Shown here in pieces: positions 1 to 8,180 of a stretch of DNA of 32,673 bases. Numbering within the stretch: position 1 is the stretch's first letter; each line of letters opens with the position of its first letter. The translations under genes were made by a program, and so were the position numbers. This stretch comes from UBA8437 sp003445035 (GTDB lineage: Bacteria; Planctomycetota; Planctomycetia; Planctomycetales; Planctomycetaceae): assembly GCA_937901285.1 (NCBI GenBank), contig CALCHI010000375.1:1-32673 (forward strand). The letters are read 5' to 3'. The notes beneath the pieces were generated by a model that did no database searches, was not told where the DNA came from, and saw only the letters and a program-made list of their open reading frames with translations.

Positions 1-55
1 CTCAAACCGATCCTCAAACCGATCCTCAAACCGATCCTCAAACCGATCCTCAAAC
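1..55 (+). repeat. 12-bp tandem repeat, four copies plus a partial fifth, coding QTDP
   Basis: The unit CTCAAACCGATC occurs four times without a mismatch (1-48), and a fifth copy is intact for its first seven bases. The length is a multiple of three, so copy-number change would keep the reading frame. In the recO frame each unit encodes Gln-Thr-Asp-Pro. The array may continue to the left of the window. Confidence 0.9.
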
Positions 56-302
56 ACAGCGGCAGTTCGCCTTTTGGGTCTCATCGGGAGGCCTGATTTG
101 TTCGCATTGCCAGAGACCGGAGTACGGTTCCCCCATGATCACGGCTGAGACGGCCGCGTTGTTGTCGCGGCTGGCTGAACCGGATGTCGAGATTTCCGAA
201 TTGCCGATGGAACGGTATTCGGAGTTGCGGCGAGTGGTGACGCCGGCGATCTGTCATGTCCTGGAGCGTCGCCCCAAGATGTTCCGTTTTCTTCCGCTCT
301 GA
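1..302 (+). CDS. recO: DNA repair protein RecO, C-terminal fragment (5' end outside window)
   Basis: Reading in the third frame gives an open frame from the window edge to TGA at 300-302. It starts with four Gln-Thr-Asp-Pro repeats, then a segment with Phe-Ala-Phe, a Gly-Gly-Leu-Ile-Cys turn and a CSHC pair, and ends in a helical stretch with ERYSELRRVV and LERRPKMFRFL. That matches the second half of the RecO zinc finger followed by its C-terminal helices, which usually end in a 'RRPRSLKFL'-like motif. RecO mediates RecA loading on SSB-coated DNA in the RecFOR pathway, in the cytoplasm. The first CxxC and the OB fold lie outside the window. The Gln-Thr-Asp-Pro array sits between the two halves of the zinc finger, which is unusual. 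No ATG is expected here because the gene enters from the left. Identification rests on the C-terminal motifs only, so it is good but not certain. Confidence 0.7.
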   Translation, partial: QTDPQTDPQTDPQTDPQTQRQFAFWVSSGGLICSHCQRPEYGSPMITAETAALLSRLAEPDVEISELPMERYSELRRVVTPAICHVLERRPKMFRFLPL

Positions 303-360
303 GCCCGATCCATCTCCACCGGCCGCTCCGCAACGGCCTTCCAGTTCGTCAGGGATGACC

Positions 361-1875
361 ATGAAACCCAACGTCGGCCATGTTGCGGTCCTGCTTACGG
401 CCTGCCTGCTGGGCAGCTCTGCGGGATGCCAATCGATCCAGGTCGGTGGCCTCGACATGCTCACGTCTCCATTGAGCAATTCGTTTTCGGCGATCAAGGA
501 TGCTGCCACGGTCAACACCGACCAGCATCCCGACCTGGGCCAGGGGCCCTCCTCCGGCGAACGTCTGCGTCTGGAACGCGCCCGGAACCTGGCCGAGACG
601 GGCCGACACGCCGAAGCCGAGGCGTTGTTGGTCGATTTGAAGGGTCAGGGGCCGGCGAGGTTCTTTGATTTCTCCAAGCGGAGTCGCAAGACGTTCCTCA
701 AGAAGCTCGACAAGGACCGCCGAATCGGCGATGACCTCAATCCCAACCTCGTCGATCCCCGTGCCTCATTTCGGGAAGACACCCTGTTCCTGCTGGCCGA
801 GAGCCAGTTTCATCTCAAGAAGTTCTCGGAGGCCGACGACTCCTACACCGAGTTGCTCACCGACTTCCCCTCGACCCGGCACATCGATCGCGCCAGCCAG
901 CGACTTTTCGAGATCGGCCGCTATTGGCTCGACTCCCAGAACTTCAAGGCCGCTGGCGAGATCCGACCGGTCAATGCCACCGTTCCGGCCGGCCGATCTG
1001 GACCCGGCGTGACCGGTCACTGGTTCACCAGGCTGCCGTTGGTCCCGAACATGACCGATGGCACGCGGCCTCTGTTCGACACCGGTGGCCGGGCCCTGAG
1101 GACGCTGAAGACGATCTGGCTCAACGATCCCACCGGCCACCTGGCCGATGACGCGCTGATGCTGGCCGCTGCCACGTACCTCGAACGCGGTGACACTCGC
1201 GAGGCCGACCGGATCCTGACCAATCTCCGCAAGCTCTACCCCGACAGCCCGTACCTGGAACCGGCCTTCCTGCTGGGATCCCATGTCCGGCTGATGGGCT
1301 ACCAGGGCTCGGCCTACGACGAGACACCGCTGGATGAGGCCGCGCAATTGAAGCGGAGCACGCTGGGCCTGTTCCCCGACATCAAGGAGAAGCAGCGGCT
1401 GCAGTCCGAGCTGGATACCATTGAGAAATCCCGGGCCGAACGGGAGTGGCAGCGGGTTGAATTCTACAGGAAGAAGAACCTGCCCAAGGCCATGGCCGTT
1501 CACCTGAATCGTATCCTGGCCCGTTTTGCCGGCACGGTTCATGCGGAACGGGCTCGCCGGATGCTGTTGGAACTGGGGCCCGATTACGCCAATGGCCGCT
1601 GGATGATGAGCGAAGTCCAGGCCGCCGGCAATCCGTCACCCGGCCTCCCGGAGACTGCGGCTGATCCCCCGTCGGGTGAAATCGTCGATGAACTGCCTCC
1701 GAGTCCGCCCACCGGCCCGCTCGATTCGGACGAGCCGCCCACCACGCCCATCTCACCAACTGAACCCACACCACTCCCCCTGTCCGAGTCTCCGGCTTCC
1801 GAGCCATCATGGCAGCCGACACCACAGCCCATTCCGCAGCCCATTCCGCAGCCGAACACCCGTCAAATTCCCTAG
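361..1875 (+). CDS. TPR-repeat outer-membrane lipoprotein, BamD-like
   Basis: A 504-aa protein. The ATG at 361 is preferred because AGGG lies six bases upstream and it gives a clean lipoprotein signal (hydrophobic stretch VAVLLTACLLG, lipobox Ser-Ala-Gly-Cys with Cys23). The longer open frame would overlap recO. The mature part has helical repeats typical of BamD/YbgF-type TPR proteins, for example the DTLFLLAESQFHLKKFSEAD segment and a later DDALMLAAATYLERGDTREA segment, both followed by a 'FPSTRHID' or 'YPDSPYLE' turn. About the last 75 residues are rich in Pro, Ser and Glu and end in a PQPIPQPIPQP run. BamD-type proteins are lipid-anchored in the periplasm and support beta-barrel assembly; that role is inferred here. 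It lies directly after recO and 65 bp before lptE, in an envelope-related run of genes. Confidence 0.75.
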   Translation: MKPNVGHVAVLLTACLLGSSAGCQSIQVGGLDMLTSPLSNSFSAIKDAATVNTDQHPDLGQGPSSGERLRLERARNLAETGRHAEAEALLVDLKGQGPARFFDFSKRSRKTFLKKLDKDRRIGDDLNPNLVDPRASFREDTLFLLAESQFHLKKFSEADDSYTELLTDFPSTRHIDRASQRLFEIGRYWLDSQNFKAAGEIRPVNATVPAGRSGPGVTGHWFTRLPLVPNMTDGTRPLFDTGGRALRTLKTIWLNDPTGHLADDALMLAAATYLERGDTREADRILTNLRKLYPDSPYLEPAFLLGSHVRLMGYQGSAYDETPLDEAAQLKRSTLGLFPDIKEKQRLQSELDTIEKSRAEREWQRVEFYRKKNLPKAMAVHLNRILARFAGTVHAERARRMLLELGPDYANGRWMMSEVQAAGNPSPGLPETAADPPSGEIVDELPPSPPTGPLDSDEPPTTPISPTEPTPLPLSESPASEPSWQPTPQPIPQPIPQPNTRQIP

Positions 1876-1940
1876 TGAGCCTGGATTGCAGGCCGGCCAG
1901 GGTCGGTGTTCTGGTGGCAGACCGTGAGCGACAGGCCCTC

Positions 1941-2519
1941 ATGTTCTCTTCCTCGCCCCGCCGGCTTCGAGTCCACAGGACACGGTCTCGTTGGACCGCC
2001 CGGTCTGTTCTGGGGCTGACGGTTCTGGCCGCAGGCGTGATTGTCGCAGGCGGTGGTTGTGGGTACCTGATCGGTCCCCAGCATCGCGAGCAGGTCCGGT
2101 CGATTGCGGTGCCGGTGTTTGCCTGCAGCGACGATCGGCCCGGGCTGGGCCTGAGATTGACCGAGGCGGTGCACAAGGAAATCCAGCGTCGGCTGCCCTA
2201 CCGGGTCATTCCCGGCGGGTCGGCCGATTCGAGACTGATCGGTCGCGTGCTGGGTGCTTACAAGGACGTCGTGGGCGAGACCCGTAACGATGATCCTCGG
2301 ACGTTGCAGTTTCAGTTGGCCGTCGAAGTGACCTGGACGGACATGAGAACCCAGAAAGTCCTGGCCCAGCGGGTGGTGGCCGACGACAGTCCGGCGGTGA
2401 CGTTGATGAGCGGCGCGAGTTTTTCTCCCGAGACGGGACAATCGATGGCGACCGCGTCCCAGGAGGTCATCAACCGGATGGCTCGCCAGATTGTCGACTT
2501 GCTCGAAGCCCCCTGGTAG
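1941..2519 (+). CDS. lptE: LPS-assembly lipoprotein LptE family
   Basis: A 192-aa protein from the ATG at 1941. The open frame extends further upstream but would overlap the preceding gene. A basic N-terminus of about 20 residues precedes a hydrophobic core and a lipobox Ala-Gly-Gly-Gly-Cys (Cys40), followed by GYLIGPQHREQVRSIAVPVF. This is the LptE/RlpB pattern: 'CGY', then a strand with 'I.VP.F', then a helix (LTEAVHKEIQRRLPYRVI) and a strand with 'DSRLIGRVLGAYK'. LptE plugs the LptD barrel in the outer membrane and is needed for LPS export, so with lpxB in the same window it indicates a real lipid A-containing outer membrane. No strong Shine-Dalgarno is visible. It sits between the TPR lipoprotein and a sulfatase whose start is 19 bp after its stop. 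lptD is not in the window. Confidence 0.75.
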   Translation: MFSSSPRRLRVHRTRSRWTARSVLGLTVLAAGVIVAGGGCGYLIGPQHREQVRSIAVPVFACSDDRPGLGLRLTEAVHKEIQRRLPYRVIPGGSADSRLIGRVLGAYKDVVGETRNDDPRTLQFQLAVEVTWTDMRTQKVLAQRVVADDSPAVTLMSGASFSPETGQSMATASQEVINRMARQIVDLLEAPW

Positions 2520-2538
2520 AGACCCGTGGATCCGTCCG

Positions 2539-3993
2539 GTGACCTCGCCTCCCAACATTCTCTGGTATTGCACCGACCAGCAGCGGTTTGACACCATCGC
2601 CGCACTGGGCAACCCGCACGTCCACACGCCGACGATCGATTCACTGGTTGCCGACGGCACGGCGATGACCTGTTGTTACTGCCAGAGTCCGATCTGCACA
2701 CCGAGCCGAGCCAGCTTCCTGACGGGGCTTTACCCGAGCCGAGCCCGCAACTGCCGCAATGGGAACGAGAATTACCCGGGGCACCCCAAGCTGGTCTCCA
2801 GGCGTTTGTCCGAGGCGGGCTACGATTGCGGGCTGATCGGCAAGTTCCACCTGCAGAGTGCCGGTCGCCGGACCGAGCCGCGACTTGAAGAGGACGGCTA
2901 CCGCTACTGGAAGTTCAGCCATGCTCCGCGAGATGACTGGCCCCAGGGCCACGATTACGCCGAGTGGGTCCGCGGGCAGGGTGGGAATCTCGATGAACTT
3001 CGTGTCCGCGATGACCGGGTGCCTCCCGAACTGCACCAGACAACCTGGGCAACCGAGCGAGCAATCGAGTTCATCACCCAGGATCGGTCCGAACCGTGGA
3101 TGCTCAGCGTGAACGTCTACGACCCTCACCCGCCCTTCATTCCGCCCCGGGTCTACGCCGACCGTTTCGACCCGGAGCAGATGCCCGGCCCGTATTTTCG
3201 TGACAGCGATCTCGCCGCCCAGGCGGCCCTGTCCGAGGTCGATTTTCAGACGCTGGCGGCCCACCCCGACACGTTCGATGGACGTCGAATCCAGGCGTTG
3301 TACTACGCGATGATCGCCCAGGTCGATGAACAGCTGGCCCGGCTGCTGGACAGCCTGGACGCGACCGGCCAGCGTGACAACACCCTGGTCATCTTCACCA
3401 GTGACCACGGCGAGTCGCTGGGTGACCACGGCTTGCTCTACAAGGGTTGCCGGTTCTACGAGGGCCTGGTGCGGGTGCCGCTGATCTTTCGCTGGCCCGG
3501 CCGGGTGCAGGCGGGAGTGCAAAGCGACGCTCTGGTCGAACTGCTCGACAAGTCGGCCACCATCGTCGATGTCGCCGGCGCCGACGGACTCGAACAGATG
3601 CAGGGTACCAGTCTCTGGCCGTTGCTGACCGGGGAGGTGTCTCCCGGGCACCACCGGGATTTTGTTCGCAGCGAGTACTACGATGCTCTGGATCCGGCTT
3701 TCATCGGAACCGGTTCTCCGGACACGCCCAGTCCCGACGACTCGTCGGGTGATGGTGACCAGCCGGCGGGGACCTACGGCACGATGTTTCGTGACGGTCG
3801 TCACAAGCTGGCCGTCTACCACGGCCATGACATCGGCGAGTTGTTTGATCTCGAGGCCGACCCGTGGGAGTTCAAGAACCTCTGGGACGATCCCTCCGCC
3901 GCTGACATCAAGCTGCGGTTGCTCAAGGCGAGTTTCGACGCATCGATCCGGTACGGTGTCGATGTCGGCACCCGGCGGATCGCGCCGATGTGA
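2539..3993 (+). CDS. Type I sulfatase (formylglycine-dependent)
   Basis: A 484-aa protein. I chose GTG at 2539, which gives the typical start VTSPPNILWYCTDQQRFD; a TTG at 2491 would overlap lptE. Asp13-Gln14 are the first metal ligands. The activation motif Cys53-Thr-Pro-Ser-Arg is present; Cys53 would be converted to formylglycine. Further family marks are GLIGKFHL, VNVYDPHPPF and the metal-binding FTSDHGESLGDHG segment. The family hydrolyses sulfate esters of polysaccharides or small molecules. The TDQQRFDT start resembles the choline-sulfatase/phosphonate monoester hydrolase branch rather than classic arylsulfatases. No signal peptide is visible, so a cytoplasmic location is likely unless the start is further upstream. 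No sulfatase-maturing enzyme is in the window. The substrate cannot be read from the sequence. It converges on ftsY with 19 bp between the two stops. Confidence 0.9.
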   Translation: MTSPPNILWYCTDQQRFDTIAALGNPHVHTPTIDSLVADGTAMTCCYCQSPICTPSRASFLTGLYPSRARNCRNGNENYPGHPKLVSRRLSEAGYDCGLIGKFHLQSAGRRTEPRLEEDGYRYWKFSHAPRDDWPQGHDYAEWVRGQGGNLDELRVRDDRVPPELHQTTWATERAIEFITQDRSEPWMLSVNVYDPHPPFIPPRVYADRFDPEQMPGPYFRDSDLAAQAALSEVDFQTLAAHPDTFDGRRIQALYYAMIAQVDEQLARLLDSLDATGQRDNTLVIFTSDHGESLGDHGLLYKGCRFYEGLVRVPLIFRWPGRVQAGVQSDALVELLDKSATIVDVAGADGLEQMQGTSLWPLLTGEVSPGHHRDFVRSEYYDALDPAFIGTGSPDTPSPDDSSGDGDQPAGTYGTMFRDGRHKLAVYHGHDIGELFDLEADPWEFKNLWDDPSAADIKLRLLKASFDASIRYGVDVGTRRIAPM

Positions 3994-4012
3994 TGGGTCG
4001 CCGCCGGTTGGC

Positions 4013-4966
4013 TCAGGAGTCCTCGGCGAACAGGGCTTCGACGAACCAGTTGGCGTCGAACGGTTCCAGGTCTTCGATACCCTCGCCGACTCCGACGTAC
4101 TTGACCGGCAGGTCCATCTGCTGCCGGATCGGAACGACGATTCCTCCACGGGCGGTGCCGTCCAGCTTGGCCAGCACGATGCCGGTGCAATCGACGATCT
4201 CGGTGAAATTCCTCGCCTGGCTGATCCCGTTCTGGCCCGTCGTGGCATCGAGCACCAGCAGGCTTTCGTGAGGTGCTCCGGGCACCTTGTTGGAAATCAC
4301 CCTGTGGATCTTCTCGAGTTCCTGCATCAGGTTGCGATCGGTCTGCAGTCGCCCGGCGGTGTCCACAACCAGGCAGTCGACTCCCGCCTCGATCGCTCTC
4401 TCGCAGCCGGCGTAGGCCACGCTGGCCGGATCGCTGCCCGATTCGCCGGTGACAATTTCGCACCCCAGCCGCTGGCTCCACAACGTCAGTTGCTCGACCG
4501 CTGCAGCCCGGTAGGTGTCTCCGGCGACCAGCAGCAGGCTGCGGCCCGAGGAGATCAGCAGGTGGGCGATCTTGGCGATCGAGGTGGTCTTACCGACACC
4601 GTTGACGCCGGCGACCAGGATCACCGTGAGACCTTCGGTGGCGAATGAGAGCGGTGCCAGGGGGTTGTCGTTGTCCCAGTCGGGCTGTTGACCGGTCGCT
4701 CCGGCCAACTGGCTTTTCAGCGTGTCCTTGACCGTTGCGAAGACCGCCTCGACATCGACGGTCCGACCACCGTGCTGTTCCCGCAGCTGGGTGATTACTG
4801 CTGTCGAGGCCGCCACCCCCATGTCGGTCTTCAGCAACCGGCCCTCGAGTTGTCTCAACTGGTCCTCGTCCAGGATCCGACCGTCACGGAACACGTCACG
4901 GATGTCCGACCGGAGCAGGTCCTTGGTTTTTTGGAGTCCGCGCTTGAGGCGATCGAAGAGTCCCAT
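4013..4966 (-). CDS. ftsY: Signal recognition particle receptor FtsY
   Basis: A 317-aa SRP-type GTPase. A four-helix N domain (residues 1-105) is followed by the G domain: P-loop GVNGVGKT at 120-127, DTYRAAAVEQL at 150-160, DTAGR at 202-206, AKLDGTARGG at 266-275, and the closing GVGEGIEDLEPF at 292-303. FtsY docks ribosome-nascent chain-SRP complexes at the inner membrane. There is no long acidic A domain, so this is a short form that probably binds lipid through its basic N-terminal helix (MGLFDRLKRGLQKTK). The G4 motif starts with Ala rather than the usual Thr, a mild variation. It lies 57 bp downstream of rhaB on the same strand and probably shares its transcript. Identification is secure. 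Confidence 0.96.
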   Translation of the reverse strand: MGLFDRLKRGLQKTKDLLRSDIRDVFRDGRILDEDQLRQLEGRLLKTDMGVAASTAVITQLREQHGGRTVDVEAVFATVKDTLKSQLAGATGQQPDWDNDNPLAPLSFATEGLTVILVAGVNGVGKTTSIAKIAHLLISSGRSLLLVAGDTYRAAAVEQLTLWSQRLGCEIVTGESGSDPASVAYAGCERAIEAGVDCLVVDTAGRLQTDRNLMQELEKIHRVISNKVPGAPHESLLVLDATTGQNGISQARNFTEIVDCTGIVLAKLDGTARGGIVVPIRQQMDLPVKYVGVGEGIEDLEPFDANWFVEALFAEDS

Positions 4967-5023
4967 CGTGGTGTCTTGCTTCTTGTGGTTGGGAATGGTG
5001 TGCGGGTGCGGGATGTGGCGAGG

Positions 5024-6508
5024 TCAGCCGCCGAGGTTGTCGAAGCGGTTTCGGGCGTCATCCCATGCGGTGGAGTTGGCCGGGGAGAAGGTGGTCGGTT
5101 GAGCCGAGTTGGCGACGATCTCGCGGATGTCGGCGAGCGAATCGAGGGCACCGGTGGCGCGGGCCTGCAGCAGCACGTTGCCCAGCGCGGTGGCTTCGAC
5201 CGGTCCGGCCACAACCGGTCGACCACAGGCATCGGCGGTGAACTGGTTGAGCAGTTCGTTCTGAGAACCTCCTCCCACCACGTGGATCACCTCGCTTGCC
5301 TCCCCGGTCAACGACTCGATCTGTTCGAGCACGGCCCGGTATTTCAGGGCCAGGCTCTCCAGCGCGCAGCGGATCAGTGCCCCGTCGCTGTCGGGTTCGG
5401 GCTGTCCGGTCCGTCGACAGAAGTCCCGTATGGCCGTCGGCATGCAAGGGGGCTTGAGAAACGAGGGATCGTCGGGGTTCACCAGTGAAACGAAAGGGGA
5501 CGCTTCGGTGGCCTGCCGCGTCAGCGTGTCGTAGTCGACGTCCCGCCCGTCACGGGCGAACGCCCGGCGGCATTCCTGGACCAGCCACAGGCCCATGATG
5601 TTCTTGAGCAACCGGAAGGTGCCGTCGACACCTCCCTCGTTGGTTGCGTTGGCCGCGAGGGTCTCGGGCCCGGTCACCGCTTCGGGGACCTCGGCCCCCA
5701 TCAGGGACCAGGTTCCCGAGCTGATGTAGGTCCAGTTGGAGGAGCCGGTCCGGTCGGTGGGCACCGCGGCGACCGCAGAACCGGTGTCGTGAGTGGCCGG
5801 CGTGATGACGTCGATGCGGTTCAGTCCCGCGGCGGCGGCGATGTCATCGCGTAACCGACCCAGTGTCGTTCCCGGCGACACGACCTCGGGAAAGATCTCC
5901 GAGGGCAGCTCGAACCGTCCCAGCAATTCGGTCGCCCAGTCGTTTCTCGCGGGGTCGTAGCATTGCGTCGTCGTTGCGTTGGTGAACTCGACAACCCGGC
6001 TGCCGCAGAGCAGCCAGTGGAAGTAGTCGGGGATCATCAACAGCCGTTCGGCCTGGTCCAGCAGCGAGGGATTGTCCCGCTTCATCGCCAACAGCTGGTA
6101 GAGCGTGTTGAGTTCCATGAACTGCAGGCCGGTTGCCGCGAAGATCTCTTCACGAGGCACTCTCTCGCAGGCGGTCGCCAGCATCCCGGTGGTCCGGCTG
6201 TCGCGGTAATGCCACGGCAGGCCCAGCAATTCGTCGGTGGCCGACATCAGCACGTAGTCGACTCCCCAGGTGTCGACGCCGACGCTCCGGATCCGATCGC
6301 CGAAACGGTCGGCCGCCGCGGCCAGCCCGTCCTGGATGCCTCGCCACAGCCCCAGCACGTTCCATCTCAGCGTGTCGCCGACCCGGACAGGGCCGTTGGC
6401 AAATCGGTGCAGTTGCTCGAGACGGACCGAGCGGCCGTCGAAGAGACCCGCCACCACGCGGCCACTCTCGGCTCCCAGATCCACACCCAGATAACACTGC
6501 TCGGACAT
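5024..6508 (-). CDS. rhaB: Rhamnulokinase (FGGY-family sugar kinase)
   Basis: A 494-aa kinase when started at the ATG at 6508; another in-frame ATG at 6517 adds three residues. The N-terminus YLGVDLGAESGRVVAGLFDG is the phosphate-binding motif of the ASKHA fold. The segments LRWNVLGLWRGIQDGL, YRDSRTTGML and ATGLQFMELNTLYQLLA are typical of rhamnulokinases. The C-terminal half has the FGGY-type VVGGGSQNELLNQFTADACG motif. RhaB phosphorylates L-rhamnulose in rhamnose catabolism. RhaA and RhaD are not in the window; the gene stands alone between hflX and ftsY. The 6508 start is preferred because TATCAT lies exactly seven bases upstream with no Shine-Dalgarno, suggesting a leaderless mRNA. Closely related kinases could use another sugar, but rhamnulose is the best guess. 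Confidence 0.88.
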   Translation of the reverse strand: MSEQCYLGVDLGAESGRVVAGLFDGRSVRLEQLHRFANGPVRVGDTLRWNVLGLWRGIQDGLAAAADRFGDRIRSVGVDTWGVDYVLMSATDELLGLPWHYRDSRTTGMLATACERVPREEIFAATGLQFMELNTLYQLLAMKRDNPSLLDQAERLLMIPDYFHWLLCGSRVVEFTNATTTQCYDPARNDWATELLGRFELPSEIFPEVVSPGTTLGRLRDDIAAAAGLNRIDVITPATHDTGSAVAAVPTDRTGSSNWTYISSGTWSLMGAEVPEAVTGPETLAANATNEGGVDGTFRLLKNIMGLWLVQECRRAFARDGRDVDYDTLTRQATEASPFVSLVNPDDPSFLKPPCMPTAIRDFCRRTGQPEPDSDGALIRCALESLALKYRAVLEQIESLTGEASEVIHVVGGGSQNELLNQFTADACGRPVVAGPVEATALGNVLLQARATGALDSLADIREIVANSAQPTTFSPANSTAWDDARNRFDNLGG

Positions 6509-6515
6509 GGTGCCC

Positions 6516-6521
6516 ATGATA
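6516..6521 (-). promoter_or_regulatory. Candidate -10 box (TATCAT) for rhaB, leaderless arrangement
   Basis: On the minus strand TATCAT matches five of six bases of TATAAT and is followed by seven bases (GGGCACC) and then the ATG at 6508. A transcript starting at the usual distance would begin at the start codon. No good -35 box is visible. Confidence 0.4.
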
Positions 6522-6549
6522 GTGGTTCGCCGCGACGGAAGAAAAAGAA

Positions 6550-7836
6550 CTACCGCACGGTCACCGTGGTGCCGCTGCCGTGGATCTGCTCGGCAAACCG
6601 CCGGGGGATTCGGTAGATCAACCGCATCGTCTTCTCGTTGTATTCGCTGTCGGTCATCCGGCCGTGTTCGTTGAGGAATGCCAGCAGACGGCCGTTGCCG
6701 ATGTCGGTTTCGATCTCCACCTCCACCTCGCCCTCACCGAGCATCTCGCACACCGCCGCGGACAGCCGGTCCAGGCCCAGTCCGGACGTGGCGCTGATCG
6801 CGACGCAGTGTTGCGTCTTGGCCCGCAGGATGTCGATGTCCGTCCGGTCCTCGACCGTGTCGATCTTGTTGAGCACCAGTACCTGTGGCAGGTCACTGGC
6901 TCCGACATCCTCCAGCACACTGTTGACCGTTGCGATCTGGTCGGACACCCGGGGATGACCCGCGTCGGCGACGTGCAGCAGCAGATCGGCACGGCGGGTT
7001 TCTTCGAGCGTGGACCGGAACGAGGCGACCAGGTGGTGTGGCAGGTCGCGGACGAAACCGACCGTGTCGCTGAGCAGCACCTCGCCCCAACCAGGGATCT
7101 CCCAGCGGCGGGTTCGTGTGTCGAGCGTGGCAAAGAGCTTGTCGGCGACCAGCACGTCGGCTCCGGCCAGAACCTGCATCAGCGTGCTCTTGCCGGCATT
7201 GGTGTAGCCGACCAGCGAGACGGTCATGTGGTCAGCGCGACGAGACACCTCGCGGCGACGTCGACCCTCGACCTCCTTCAACCGTCGCCGCAGTTCGGAC
7301 ACTCGCCTGTCAATCAATCGTCGGTCGGTCTCGATCTGCCGCTCGCCCGGACCGCGACCCGTGCCGATCCCACCCTCGATCCGCTCGAGGTGAGTCCACA
7401 GCCGCTTCAGACGCGGACGGAAATAGAGCAACTGGGCCAGCTCGACCTGCAGCTTCGCTTCGTAGGTCTGGGCACGCGTGGCGAAGATGTCCAGGATCAC
7501 CTCACTGCGGTCGACGATGATCGTCTGCAGGGCCTCTTCCAGGTTGCGGCTCTGAGCCGGTGTCAGGTTGTTGTCGAAGACGACCAGCTGGGCCTCGTGA
7601 GCTTCGATCAAGTCGACCAGCTCCTCGACCTTGCCACTGCCCAGGCAGGTGGCCGGATGAGGCCGCGGGCGGACCTGGATCATTTCGTGGACCACCTGCA
7701 CACCAGCCGTCGTTGCGAGGCCGTGGATCTCCTCCAATGCCTCTTCGCGGTTGCGACGCTGGCTCCGGTCCAGAACGCGGACCAGGATACCACGCTTCAG
7801 CTTGACGCTGAGCTCTTCTCGCTTCGGTTCAGCCAA
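6550..7836 (-). CDS. hflX: Ribosome-associated GTPase HflX
   Basis: A 428-aa protein. Residues 1-130 form the HflX N-terminal domain, with SGKVEELVDLIEAHEAQLVVFDNNLTP-type features (67-93) and VDRSEVILDIFATRAQTYEAKLQVELAQL (108-136). The arginine-rich linker GGIGTGRGPGERQIETDRR (155-173) is diagnostic. The GTPase domain follows: GYTNAGKST at 210-218, SDTVGFVRDLPHHLVASF from 256, and NKID at about 320. HflX splits stalled or heat-damaged ribosomes. The start is TTG (MAEPKREELS...), with no ATG in the first 45 codons and no clear Shine-Dalgarno, so the exact start is uncertain by a few codons. It is first of three minus-strand genes; rhaB begins 41 bp after its stop. A weak TTGGCT/TAAACT pair lies upstream. 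Confidence 0.95.
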   Translation of the reverse strand: MAEPKREELSVKLKRGILVRVLDRSQRRNREEALEEIHGLATTAGVQVVHEMIQVRPRPHPATCLGSGKVEELVDLIEAHEAQLVVFDNNLTPAQSRNLEEALQTIIVDRSEVILDIFATRAQTYEAKLQVELAQLLYFRPRLKRLWTHLERIEGGIGTGRGPGERQIETDRRLIDRRVSELRRRLKEVEGRRRREVSRRADHMTVSLVGYTNAGKSTLMQVLAGADVLVADKLFATLDTRTRRWEIPGWGEVLLSDTVGFVRDLPHHLVASFRSTLEETRRADLLLHVADAGHPRVSDQIATVNSVLEDVGASDLPQVLVLNKIDTVEDRTDIDILRAKTQHCVAISATSGLGLDRLSAAVCEMLGEGEVEVEIETDIGNGRLLAFLNEHGRMTDSEYNEKTMRLIYRIPRRFAEQIHGSGTTVTVR

Positions 7837-7949
7837 CTGCAGTCTGCCGTCGGGTAGGCGGAAGTGACCTGGGCCAGTTTAGGCTGGAGACCGCGGCTGA
7901 GCCAAGCGCCGGGATTGCAGATAGCCAAACCGGGGCACGGTTCAGGTCG

Positions 7950-8174
7950 TGTTAAAAGAACAAACCGAAAGGACGTTTCTCACACGTCCTTTCGGCCCGT
8001 CCAGGTGTGATGTGGTGATGTGAAGCTGAGGTGGGAAGTAGGCCCCTCTCCAAGGGCCGGTGGGGGCCGGCCTCTCACAGCCGGCGTCTCTCTCACTCAA
8101 CTCCATATCATTGCACCCCCCGTGCCATCCGATTACGGAGAGTCCTCGCACCTCAAGGAACTCGATTCACAAAT
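7950..8174 (-). ncRNA. Candidate structured small RNA, about 220 nt, minus strand
   Basis: This is a proposed transcript with no supported protein. On the minus strand, TTGGCA and TACAAG are spaced by 17 bases (8181-8209). They predict a start near 8174, and an 11-bp perfect hairpin followed by a T-rich tract ends the unit near 7950. Between them lie several hairpins: GCCGGC/GCCGGC around 8072-8091, GGCCC/GGGCC at 8041-8058, and TCCG-TAAT-CGGA at about 8127-8138. A possible long-range helix pairs TTGAGGTG near the 5' end with CACCTCAG near 8025-8032. I do not recognise tmRNA, RNase P, or SRP RNA signatures; a 6S-like or lineage-specific RNA is possible. The 69-residue minus-strand open frame here has no family features. 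The element sits upstream of hflX on the same strand, so an hflX leader is the alternative. Confidence 0.4.
7951..7995 (-). terminator. Intrinsic terminator, minus strand
   Basis: CCGAAAGGACG at 7965-7975 and CGTCCTTTCGG at 7985-7995 form a perfect 11-bp stem with a 9-base loop. On the minus strand the stem is followed by TTTGTTCTTTTAAC, a T-rich tract; on the plus strand no such tract follows. The terminator therefore acts on leftward transcription. The only gene to the right is on the plus strand, which implies an unannotated minus-strand transcript. Confidence 0.75.
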
Positions 8175-8180
8175 TGTTGT

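Noticed and set aside
1..55. CRISPR or origin-type repeat
   Set aside because: The copies are directly adjacent with no spacers, and the array is in frame with recO.
1827..1850. Second tandem repeat (CCCATTCCGCAG twice)
   Set aside because: Only two copies, in a proline-rich lipoprotein tail where such short repeats are ordinary.
2641..4248. Long minus-strand open frame of 535 codons opposite the sulfatase
   Set aside because: It lies antisense to a gene with complete sulfatase motifs and has no family features; high GC content leaves antisense frames open.
7942..8151. 69-codon minus-strand frame in the intergenic region
   Set aside because: No family features; it runs through hairpins and the terminator, so RNA structure explains the sequence better.
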